64,000 nt of DNA from the NCBI RefSeq assembly GCF_024437745.1, contig NZ_JANFNY010000006.1, forward strand, positions 35,007 through 99,006, written 5' to 3'. The first letter of the stretch is position 1. Each line of letters begins with the position of its first letter. This DNA is from Roseomonas sp. GC11 (GTDB lineage: Bacteria; Pseudomonadota; Alphaproteobacteria; Acetobacterales; Acetobacteraceae). Both the position numbers and the translations under genes were made by a program. The notes below the pieces were generated by a model that saw only the letters and a program-made list of their open reading frames with translations, was not told the origin of the DNA and did no database searches. Of the stretch, positions 18,429 through 25,406 are shown piece by piece.

Positions 18429-19724
18429 ATGCCCCGTCTCCTCGCCCGCCTCCTCCCCGCGATCGCGCTCAACGACCGCCGCTTCCTGATCATGCTGGCC
18501 CTCGGCTTCTCCGCCGGGGTGCCGCTGCCGCTCACCGCCTTCGTGCTGCGGCAATGGATGTCCGAATCCGGCCTCTCGCTCACCGCCATCGGCATGACGA
18601 CGATGATCGGCCTGTCCTATTCGCTGAAATTCCTGTGGTCGCCGCTGATCGACCACGCGGCGCCGCCCTTCTTCCGGCGGCTCGGGCGGCGGCGCGGCTG
18701 GCTGGCCAGCATCCAGCCGCCGCTCGCCCTGGCCATCCTGGCGATGGGCCTCACCAACCCGGCGGTGGCGCCCGAGGCCACCGTGGCCGTCGCCATCCTG
18801 GTCGCCTTCCTCTCCGCCAGCCAGGATATCGTCATCGACGCCTACCGCATCGAATTGCTGGAGGAGCAGGAACAGGGGCTCGGCCTCGCCTATTACGTCT
18901 GGGGCTATCGCGGCGCGATGCTGGCGGCCAGCGGCGGCGGGCTGACCGTCGCCGAATATGCCGGCTGGACGGCGACCTTCGCCTATTGCGCGGCGCTGAT
19001 CGGCGTGGGCCTCGCCGCCACCCTGGCGGGGCGGGAGCCGGCGGCGCCCGCCATGGCGCCCCTGGCGCCCACCGGCTGGTCCGCCCGGCTGCGCGCGGCG
19101 GTGGTGGACCCCTTCGCCGATTTCATGCGGCGGCCCTACTGGCTCGGCATCCTGCTCTTCATCGCCCTGTTCAAGCTGGGCGAGGCCATGGCCGGGGTGA
19201 TGCCGGCACCCTTCTACCGCGAGCTGGGCTTCAGCCGCGCCGAGGTGGCGCAGGTCGTCGGCGTCTTCGGCCTCTTCGCCACGCTGCTCGGCGCGCTGGC
19301 CGGGGGCTGGCTGGTGGCGCGCATCGGCACGGCGCGCGCCCTGGTCATCACCGGGCTGGGGCAGATGCTCTCCAACCTGATGTATGTCGCCCTCGCCCAG
19401 GCCGGGCATGACGTGCCCATGCTCTGGCTCCAGGTCGGCATCGAGAACGCGACGGACGGGCTGGCGGATGCCGCCTTCGTCACCTACCTCTCCAGCCTCA
19501 CCCGCCGGGCCTTCACGGCGACGCAGTATGCGCTGCTCTCCTCGCTGGCGGCGGTGCCGCTGCGCACCATCGGCGGCGCCTCCGGCACGCTGGCCGAGGC
19601 GCTGGGCTGGCCCGACTTCTTCCTGCTGACCACCGCCGCCGCCCTGCCGGCCATGGGGATCATGCTCTACCTGCTGGCCCGGCTGCCGCCGGCGCCGGCC
19701 GACGCCCGAGGCCCGAAAGAATGA
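18429..19724 (+). CDS. AmpG-like MFS permease
   Basis: 431 residues from ATG 18429 (a GTG at 18411 is in frame). About 12-14 hydrophobic segments. AmpG-type marks are GFSAGVPLPLTAFVLRQWM at the N-terminus, GLSYSLKFLWSPLID, FLSASQDIVIDAYRIELL (close to the AmpG SQDIVxDAYR signature near residue 128), and IENATDGLADAAFVTYLSSL in the second half. AmpG imports anhydro-muropeptides for cell-wall recycling; this assignment is from the motifs. The 3' end overlaps the next gene by 4 nt. Confidence 0.82.
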   Translation: MPRLLARLLPAIALNDRRFLIMLALGFSAGVPLPLTAFVLRQWMSESGLSLTAIGMTTMIGLSYSLKFLWSPLIDHAAPPFFRRLGRRRGWLASIQPPLALAILAMGLTNPAVAPEATVAVAILVAFLSASQDIVIDAYRIELLEEQEQGLGLAYYVWGYRGAMLAASGGGLTVAEYAGWTATFAYCAALIGVGLAATLAGREPAAPAMAPLAPTGWSARLRAAVVDPFADFMRRPYWLGILLFIALFKLGEAMAGVMPAPFYRELGFSRAEVAQVVGVFGLFATLLGALAGGWLVARIGTARALVITGLGQMLSNLMYVALAQAGHDVPMLWLQVGIENATDGLADAAFVTYLSSLTRRAFTATQYALLSSLAAVPLRTIGGASGTLAEALGWPDFFLLTTAAALPAMGIMLYLLARLPPAPADARGPKE

Positions 19725-20146
19725 CGATGCCCTCCTCCCCCGCGCCGCGCCGCGCCCCCGCTGCCCAGGCCCCGCACAGGCAGCTGGCCGCCGCCCTGGC
19801 GGGGCTGCACCGCACCCTGCTGAACGCCCAGGCCATCGGCCACCCGGCGGCGCAGAACCCCTATGCGCTGCTCCAGGCGGTGATGCATGACCCGGCCTTC
19901 GCCTGGCTGCGCGCCTTCAGCGACCTGATGGTGAAGATCGACGAGGCCGGGGCCAAGGGCGCCACCCCCTCGCCCGAGGCGATGCAGGGTTTTCTCCTGG
20001 CGGCCACCGCCCTGGCCGAGGGCGGCGCCGAGGCGCCCGAGGCCCATGTGAAGCTGCGCGGCTTCCTGCTGCGGCGCGAGGTCGCCACCGCCCATGCGGC
20101 CCTGCGCGAGACCCTGGCCCAGCTGCGCGCCAGCCACGGGCAGTAA
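19721..20146 (+). CDS. conserved hypothetical protein
   Basis: 141 residues. The ATG overlaps the AmpG-like stop (ATGA), so it is translationally coupled to the permease. After a 20-residue Pro/Ala leader the protein is mostly helical: LAAALAGLHRTLLNAQAIG, then PYALLQAVMHDPAFAWLRAFSDLMVKIDE (residues about 46-75), and a C-terminal helix LRGFLLRREVATAHAALRETL. I recall this FAWLRxxSxLxxxIDE pattern from small uncharacterised proteins but cannot name a family. No signal peptide or membrane segment. Function unknown. Confidence 0.75.
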   Translation: MTMPSSPAPRRAPAAQAPHRQLAAALAGLHRTLLNAQAIGHPAAQNPYALLQAVMHDPAFAWLRAFSDLMVKIDEAGAKGATPSPEAMQGFLLAATALAEGGAEAPEAHVKLRGFLLRREVATAHAALRETLAQLRASHGQ

Positions 20147-20154
20147 GGGAAGGC

Positions 20155-20330
20155 CATGAGAGGGGCTTTGCCCCTCTCTGCACCTGCGCGGCAGTGCCGC
20201 GCAGCCACCAAAGGCCTGAGGCCTTTGGAAACCCATCCGTTGGTTTCCAACTGAAGGCGGGTGCAGGGGATCCTATCCCCTGCCCAGGGGAAAGAATGGG
20301 GGGAGTTTGAGGGGGCAAAGCCCCCTCAAG
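20155..20330. repeat. family B modular hairpin repeat at convergent junction
   Basis: Perfect stems: GAGAGGGGC / GCCCCTCTC (about 20158-20178), CCAAAGGCC-TGA-GGCCTTTGG (20208-20228) and TGAGGGGGC-AAA-GCCCCCTCA (20308-20328), with GCGCGGCAGTGCCGCGC between the first two. The order and much of the sequence match the copy at 25173-25335. Confidence 0.85.
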
Positions 20331-20332
20331 GC

Positions 20333-21241
20333 TCAACCGAGCAGGAAGCGCATCCCCTCCCGCGTCGCGGGGGCCACCACGGAGCCATGCGTCTCCCCCT
20401 CGAAGACGCGGAAGGCGAGGTCCGGCGCCTCCTCCCCCAGGGCGGCGAGGCGCCCGGTCATCTCCTGCGCGCGGCTGACCATGCGGTTCTGCGCCAGGCG
20501 GGCGCGGCGCTCGGGCGTCAGGCCCGGGCGGTCGAGGGGGGGTTCCTCCTCGCTGCCGGCGCAGAGAAACAGGCGGCGATGGCGGGTGCCGGGCGGCGGC
20601 GCGGCCAGGAAAGGTTCCGCCGTGCGCAGCAGCGTCCCCTGGTTCCACCAGATGGAGGGGCTGGCCGCCACCCCCGCCCAGAGCCAGTCCGGCCGGCTGA
20701 AAAAGGCGTAGAGCACGCAGAGCCCGCCATAGGAATGGCCCAGCATGGCCAGCCGCCCGGCATCGACCGGATGGCGGCGGGCGATGGCGGGCTGGATCTC
20801 GTGGCGCAGCACGTCCAGGAAAAGCTCCGCCCCGCCGAAGCCGTGCGGCGCATCGGCGGCGGGGGGCGTGTAGTCGCGGTTCCGCCCGCCGGGGTCGCGC
20901 GGCGGCTCCTCCGGGTAGCCGAGGCCGGCCAGCACCGCCGGGCCCGGCCGCCCGCCCGCCGGCTGGCGCAGGGCCTCGACCGCCAGGGGGAAGGTGGCCG
21001 GCCCGTCGAGCAGGAAGACCAGCGGCCAACCCGCGGAGGGCGGTGGCCCCTCCGGCCAGGCGAGCTGGATGCGGTGATGCGCCTCCGGCTGGCGCGGGCT
21101 GCGCCAGGACCAGAGCGCGCTGCGCGGCAGGCCGGGAATGGGCCCCATCTCCCGCAGCCCGGCTTCCGGGGCGGGCGTGGCCAGCCCGCGGCCGCACAGC
21201 CCGGCGCCGAGCGCGGCGCCGAGCAGCGCGCGGCGCCTCAC
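20333..21241 (-). CDS. alpha/beta hydrolase, IroE/Fes-like siderophore esterase
   Basis: 302 residues from a GTG at 21241 that overlaps the receptor stop (GTGA); a GTG at 21244 is equally possible. The N-terminus RRRALLGAALGAGLCGRGLA is a probable export signal. The Esterase_D-type domain has an LVFLLDG strand near residue 72, the nucleophile motif AMLGHSYGGLCVLYAFF (about 170), a SPSIWW segment typical of siderophore esterases, and the His in GETHGSVV near 285. Members hydrolyse ester siderophores such as enterobactin or salmochelin. The pairing with a TonB receptor under a Fur box supports that role; the exact substrate is not shown. Confidence 0.82.
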   Translation of the reverse strand: MRRRALLGAALGAGLCGRGLATPAPEAGLREMGPIPGLPRSALWSWRSPRQPEAHHRIQLAWPEGPPPSAGWPLVFLLDGPATFPLAVEALRQPAGGRPGPAVLAGLGYPEEPPRDPGGRNRDYTPPAADAPHGFGGAELFLDVLRHEIQPAIARRHPVDAGRLAMLGHSYGGLCVLYAFFSRPDWLWAGVAASPSIWWNQGTLLRTAEPFLAAPPPGTRHRRLFLCAGSEEEPPLDRPGLTPERRARLAQNRMVSRAQEMTGRLAALGEEAPDLAFRVFEGETHGSVVAPATREGMRFLLG

Positions 21242-23415
21242 CACGTGTAGCGGATGCCGCCCAGCACCATCCGCCGCAGCCCGAAGAAGCAGGCCGTGGT
21301 GGAGGAGCAGGAGGAGACGTATTCCTTGTCGAACAGGTTGGTCACGTTCAGCGTCGCTTCCACACCTTCGAGGGGGCCGCCGAAGCGGCTCAGATCGTAG
21401 CGGATGGAAGCATCATAGAGGGTGGCGGCGGGAACGTGGAAGCTGTTCGCCTGGTCGCCCATGCTGGTGCCGAGGTAGCGCACGCCACCGCCGACGCCGA
21501 GCCCGGCCAGCGCCCCCTCGCGGAAGCGGTAATTGGCCCAGGCCGAGGCCATGTGCTTGGGCACCACCGGCGCCTGATTGCCCGTCACCCCCGCCACGGC
21601 GGAGCTGGTGATCACCGCGTTGGTGTAGGTGTAGGTGCCGATCAGGTCGAGGTTGCGGCTGATCGTCGCGCGCCCCTCCAGCTCGATGCCGCGCGAGCGG
21701 ATCTCGCCCGTCTCGATCGAGTAGCTGGTGTTGTTGGGGTCGGTGGTCAGGACATTCTGCTGGGTGATCTGGAAGCCGGCGAGCTGGATGAAGCTGTCAT
21801 AGCCATCCGGCTGGAACTTCACGCCCACCTCGTACATCTGCCCCGTGGTGGGGTCGAAGGGCGTGCCGCCGCGCGCCGGGGAATAGGTGCCGCTGTTGGG
21901 CAGGAAGGAGGTGGCGTAGCTGGCATAGGGCGCCAGGCCATTGTCGAAGCGGTAGAGCGCGCCCGCCCGCCAGGTGGTGGCGGTGTCGAACTGGCTGGTA
22001 TGGGTGCCGCTGCTGCGCGTCACCGTCTCGCTGCTGGCGAAGTCCTGGCGGATGCCGAGGGTGAAATGCCAGCGGCCATAGGCCATCTGGTCCTGCAGGT
22101 AGGTGCCGAGCTGGTCCTGGATCTGCGTGGTCAGCGCGGCGTTGATGGTGGGGACGGTGATGCCATAGGCCGGGCTGAACATGCTCAGCGAACTGACATT
22201 GGCCTGCCCCAGCCGGCGCTTGGCGGAGGCGCGGCTGTAGTCGAGCCCGCCGAGGACGACATGCTCCAGCCCGCCGGTGCGGAAGACCGCCTGCGCCTGG
22301 TTGTCGAGGGCGAAGCTGTCGACATGCTCGATGGAGAGGGCGGCGGCGCGCGCCAGCGTCCTGCCATCGGCGGAGATGCTGCGGATGGAGATGCCGCGGA
22401 ACTCGCTGTCGATATGCTGGTAGCGGAAATTCTGGCGGAAGGTCCAGACATCGTCCAGCTGGCGCTCGAACTGGTAGCCGATGGAGGCCTGCCGGCGCTC
22501 GAAATGGTTCCAGTTGGGGTCGCCGCTGAAGAAGTTGGAATGCAGCTGGCCGTTGCGGTTGGCCAGCACCGTGCCGCTGGCGGGGACGAAGCCGTAGAAG
22601 CCGCTATCCGGGTCGTACTGGTAGTTGGCCAGGATGGTGAGCGTCGTCTCCTTGTCCGGCCGCCAGGTCAGGGCCGGGGCGATGGCGATGCGCTGCTCGT
22701 CATTATAGTCCACCTGGCTGCCGGCGGTGCGGGCGATGCCGCTCAGGCGGTAGAGGAAGGTGCCATCCTCGGTGACCTTGCCGCCGAGGTCGAAGGCGGT
22801 CTGCGCCAGCCCGTGGCTGCCCGCCTCCAGCCGCACCTCGTGGATCGTCTCCTCGGTGGGGCGGCGGCTGACGAGGTTGACGATGCCGCCCGAGCCGCTC
22901 TGGCCATAGAGGACGGAGGCGGGGCCGCGCAGCACCTCGATGCGCTCCAGCAGCCAGGGGTCCACATTGGGCACGGCGTAGGAAATGCCGCGCTGCTGGC
23001 GCAGCCCGTCGAGATAGTTGACATAGGCCGCATCGGTGCCCTGGCCGCCGAAGCCGCGGACATAGACGCTGTCATAGCGCACGCCCGGCCGCACCTCGCC
23101 CTGCACGCCGGCGGTGTAGCGCAGCGCCTGGGAGACGGTGGTGGCGCCCTGGTCGTCCATCTGGTCGCGGGTGACGACGCCCAGCGATTGCGGCGCCTCG
23201 ATCAGCGGCGTGTCGGTCTTGGTGCCGGTGGTGGTCAGCGGCGCGACATAGCCACGGATCGGCTGCCATGCCTTCCAGGCCGTGCCCTGGACCTGCACTT
23301 CCGGCAATTCGGTGGCGGCGGCATCCTGGGCGCGCGCCGGGGCGGCGGCGCCGAGGGCCGCCAGGGCCACGCCGGCGAGCAGGAGGGCCCGGCGAGCCGG
23401 AAGGGTGCGGAGCAT
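21238..23415 (-). CDS. TonB-dependent siderophore receptor
   Basis: 725 residues from ATG 23415 (GGAGAA about 8 nt upstream); an ATG at 23430 is in frame but lacks a ribosome site. The signal peptide ends ARAQ near residue 31. The plug domain (about 60-180) has IEAPQSLGVVTRDQM, ERIEVLRGPASVLYGQSG and GGIVNLVSRRP. The C-terminal barrel has GTYTYTNAVI and NVTNLFDKEYVSSCSS, ending in GGIRYTW with a terminal aromatic. The paired Cys near the C-terminus (SSCSSTTACFFG) are typical of ferrichrome/ferrioxamine-type receptors. It imports a ferric siderophore across the outer membrane and is preceded by a Fur box. Confidence 0.93.
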   Translation of the reverse strand: MLRTLPARRALLLAGVALAALGAAAPARAQDAAATELPEVQVQGTAWKAWQPIRGYVAPLTTTGTKTDTPLIEAPQSLGVVTRDQMDDQGATTVSQALRYTAGVQGEVRPGVRYDSVYVRGFGGQGTDAAYVNYLDGLRQQRGISYAVPNVDPWLLERIEVLRGPASVLYGQSGSGGIVNLVSRRPTEETIHEVRLEAGSHGLAQTAFDLGGKVTEDGTFLYRLSGIARTAGSQVDYNDEQRIAIAPALTWRPDKETTLTILANYQYDPDSGFYGFVPASGTVLANRNGQLHSNFFSGDPNWNHFERRQASIGYQFERQLDDVWTFRQNFRYQHIDSEFRGISIRSISADGRTLARAAALSIEHVDSFALDNQAQAVFRTGGLEHVVLGGLDYSRASAKRRLGQANVSSLSMFSPAYGITVPTINAALTTQIQDQLGTYLQDQMAYGRWHFTLGIRQDFASSETVTRSSGTHTSQFDTATTWRAGALYRFDNGLAPYASYATSFLPNSGTYSPARGGTPFDPTTGQMYEVGVKFQPDGYDSFIQLAGFQITQQNVLTTDPNNTSYSIETGEIRSRGIELEGRATISRNLDLIGTYTYTNAVITSSAVAGVTGNQAPVVPKHMASAWANYRFREGALAGLGVGGGVRYLGTSMGDQANSFHVPAATLYDASIRYDLSRFGGPLEGVEATLNVTNLFDKEYVSSCSSTTACFFGLRRMVLGGIRYTW

Positions 23416-23467
23416 GGCATGGTTCTCCATCGCGGGGGGAGGCGCGGAACAATCCGCCACCGCCCGC

Positions 23468-23486
23468 AATAATGAGAATCATTATC
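23468..23486 (-). promoter_or_regulatory. Fur box upstream of siderophore receptor
   Basis: The 19-mer AATAATGAGAATCATTATC matches the classical Fur consensus GATAATGATAATCATTATC at 17 of 19 positions. It lies 52 nt upstream of the receptor start codon and implies iron repression of the receptor-esterase pair. Confidence 0.85.
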
Positions 23487-23542
23487 ACCCGCAATCCACA
23501 GGGGGGATGCATGTCCGGTTGTTCATGAAACAGTGCCAACCG

Positions 23543-23622
23543 GGGGGAAACCCATGAATGGGTTTCCAAAGGCCTCAGGCCTTTGGTCGGGAGAGTTTGA
23601 GAGGGGCGAAGCCCCTCTCGAC
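23543..23622. repeat. family B modular hairpin repeat
   Basis: Between the Fur box and the smpB stop. It contains CCAAAGGCC-TCA-GGCCTTTGG (23566-23586), GAGAGGGGC-GAA-GCCCCTCTC (about 23600-23620) and the GGAAACCCATGAATGGGTTTCC palindrome (split here as GGAAACCCAT / ATGGGTTTCC, about 23546-23567). Confidence 0.8.
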
Positions 23623-23650
23623 ACCCCGCGCCGGCCCTCGCGGGCCGCCC

Positions 23651-24136
23651 TCAGCCCTTCTCGCGCATCAGCCGGGCCTTGTCGCGCTGCCAGTCGCGCG
23701 CGGCGATGGCCTGGCGCTTATCGGCCTTGTTCTTGCCCTCGGCGAGGCCGAGCACGACCTTGGCCACACCGCGCTCGTTGAACAGGATCTCGAGCGGCAC
23801 GAGGGTCGCGCCCTCGCGCGTCACGGAGCCGGTCAGCTCGCGCACCTGCTTCTTGTGCAGCAGCAGCTTGCGCGGGCGGCGCGGCTCGAACTTCGCCATG
23901 AAGCTGCCGGCCTGCCATTCGGGGATATAGCTGTTGAACAGCCACATCTCGCCATCGCGCTCGCCGGCCCAGGCATCGGCCAGGGCGGCGCGGCCGGCGC
24001 GGAGCGACTTCACCTCCGGCCCCAGCAGCACCAGCCCGGCCTCGAAGGTCTCGTTGATCTTGTAGTCGAAGCGCGCCTTGCGGTTCTGCGCGGCGGTGCC
24101 GTGCGAGATCAGCGACTTCTTGCGAGGCTCAGCCAT
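23651..24136 (-). CDS. smpB: SsrA-binding protein SmpB
   Basis: 161 residues. It binds tmRNA and delivers it to stalled ribosomes. The signature is complete: NRKARFDYKINETFEAGLVLLGPEVKSLRAG near the N-terminus, then GEMWLFNSYIPEW, RPRKLLLHKKQVREL, and the basic tail KNKADKRQAIAARDWQRDKARL. Start at ATG 24136. It follows dapA as is common in alphaproteobacteria. The tmRNA gene itself is not in this window. Confidence 0.97.
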   Translation of the reverse strand: MAEPRKKSLISHGTAAQNRKARFDYKINETFEAGLVLLGPEVKSLRAGRAALADAWAGERDGEMWLFNSYIPEWQAGSFMAKFEPRRPRKLLLHKKQVRELTGSVTREGATLVPLEILFNERGVAKVVLGLAEGKNKADKRQAIAARDWQRDKARLMREKG

Positions 24137-24150
24137 TCTTGTCCCCTGCG

Positions 24151-24170
24151 GGGAGGGGCGCGCCCCTCCC
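24151..24170. terminator. GC-rich hairpin between dapA and smpB
   Basis: Perfect 9-bp inverted repeat GGGAGGGGC-GC-GCCCCTCCC directly after the dapA stop. A weak terminator or processing hairpin is possible. No T run follows. Confidence 0.5.
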
Positions 24171-24180
24171 GGCCTTCATC

Positions 24181-25059
24181 TCAGTTCAGCAACCCGGCGG
24201 AGAGCATGGCGGCCTTCACCCGCTCCCGCGTGCTGTCGGCCACGGGCGCCATCGGCAGGCGGCAGAAGGCGGTGGATTTGCCGAGCAGGCTCGCCGCGTA
24301 CTTCACCGGCCCCGGCGAGGTCTCGCAGAACATGGCGTCGTGCAGCGGCACCAGCCGCTCCTGCAGCGCCATGGCGGTGGCGAGGTCCCCTGCCTCCCAG
24401 GCGCTGTGCATCTCGGCGCAGAGGCGCGGCGCGACATTGGCCGAGACGCTGATGCAGCCCGCCCCGCCCGAGGCGCGGAAGGCCAGCGCCGTGTGGTCCT
24501 CGCCCGAGAGCTGGCAGAAATCCGGCCCGCAGGCGAGGCGCGTGTGCAGCGGCCGCGCCAGATTGGCCGTGGCATCCTTCACGCCGACGATGTTCGGGTG
24601 CTTCGCCAGCCGCGCCATGGTCTCGACGCTCATGTCGACGACGCTGCGGCCGGGGATGTTGTAGATCAGCACGGGCAGGTCCACCGCATCGGCGATCGCC
24701 TTGAAGTGGAGGTAGAGCCCCTCCTGCGTCGGCTTGTTGTAGTAGGGCGTGACCACCAGGGCGGCATCGGCGCCGGCATCCTTGGCGTGGCGCGTCAGGG
24801 CGATGGCCTCGTCCGTGCTGTTCGAGCCGGTGCCGGCGATCACCGGCACGCGCCCGCCGGCGGCCTCGACGCAGAGCTCGACGACGCGGTGGTGCTCCTC
24901 ATGCGACAGGGTCGGGCTCTCGCCCGTGGTGCCGACGGGGATCAGGCCATGCGTGCCCTCCGACACCTGCCAGGCGACGAAGTCCTGGAAGGCTTTCGGG
25001 TCCAGCGCGCCATCCTCGGTCATGGGGGTGATCAGCGCGACAAGGGAACCCTTGAACAT
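24181..25059 (-). CDS. dapA: 4-hydroxy-tetrahydrodipicolinate synthase
   Basis: 292 residues from ATG 25059 ([13 protein letters not shown]). It condenses pyruvate with aspartate semialdehyde in lysine/diaminopimelate synthesis. The catalytic set is present: [14 protein letters not shown] (residues about 44-57), [15 protein letters not shown] (about 103), [13 protein letters not shown] with the Tyr, and the Schiff-base Lys in [12 protein letters not shown] (about 160). Normal length. The second family member at 62995 lacks parts of this signature. Confidence 0.95.
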   Translation of the reverse strand: MFKGSLVALITPMTEDGALDPKAFQDFVAWQVSEGTHGLIPVGTTGESPTLSHEEHHRVVELCVEAAGGRVPVIAGTGSNSTDEAIALTRHAKDAGADAALVVTPYYNKPTQEGLYLHFKAIADAVDLPVLIYNIPGRSVVDMSVETMARLAKHPNIVGVKDATANLARPLHTRLACGPDFCQLSGEDHTALAFRASGGAGCISVSANVAPRLCAEMHSAWEAGDLATAMALQERLVPLHDAMFCETSPGPVKYAASLLGKSTAFCRLPMAPVADSTRERVKAAMLSAGLLN

Positions 25060-25406
25060 CGGACGAAACTTTCCTTTTCCGCGGGCCGTTCCGGCGGCCG
25101 CACAGGCTGGCTGGCGTGGTGGCAGGGCGTGGAAGCTAGGCGCCCTGCCCTTCCCGCACAAGGGCGCGTGGCCTTGAGAGGGGCTTTGCCCCTCTCAAAC
25201 CTGCGCGGCAGTGCCGCGCAGCCACCAAAGGCCTGAGGCCTTTGGAAACCCAACTGAAGGCAGGTGCAGGGGGCCCTGCCCCCTGCCCAAGGGAAAGAAG
25301 GGGGGAGCTTGAGGGGGCAAAGCCCCCTCAGGGGCCATGCGGGGCTGACGCCGCATCCCGTGGGAAGGGAGGACAAGGGCGGGGCTTTCCGATAGGGTCC
25401 GCCGCC
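25060..25406. repeat. dapA/transglycosylase divergent gap with family B repeat
   Basis: 347 nt without a gene. Positions about 25173-25335 hold a full family B element: GAGAGGGGC / GCCCCTCTC, CTGCGCGGCAGTGCCGCGCAG, CCAAAGGCC-TGA-GGCCTTTGG, GCAGGGGGC / GCCCCCTGC and TGAGGGGGC-AAA-GCCCCCTCA, in the same order as the copy at 20155-20330. The flanks show no recognisable gene or promoter motif. Confidence 0.8.
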
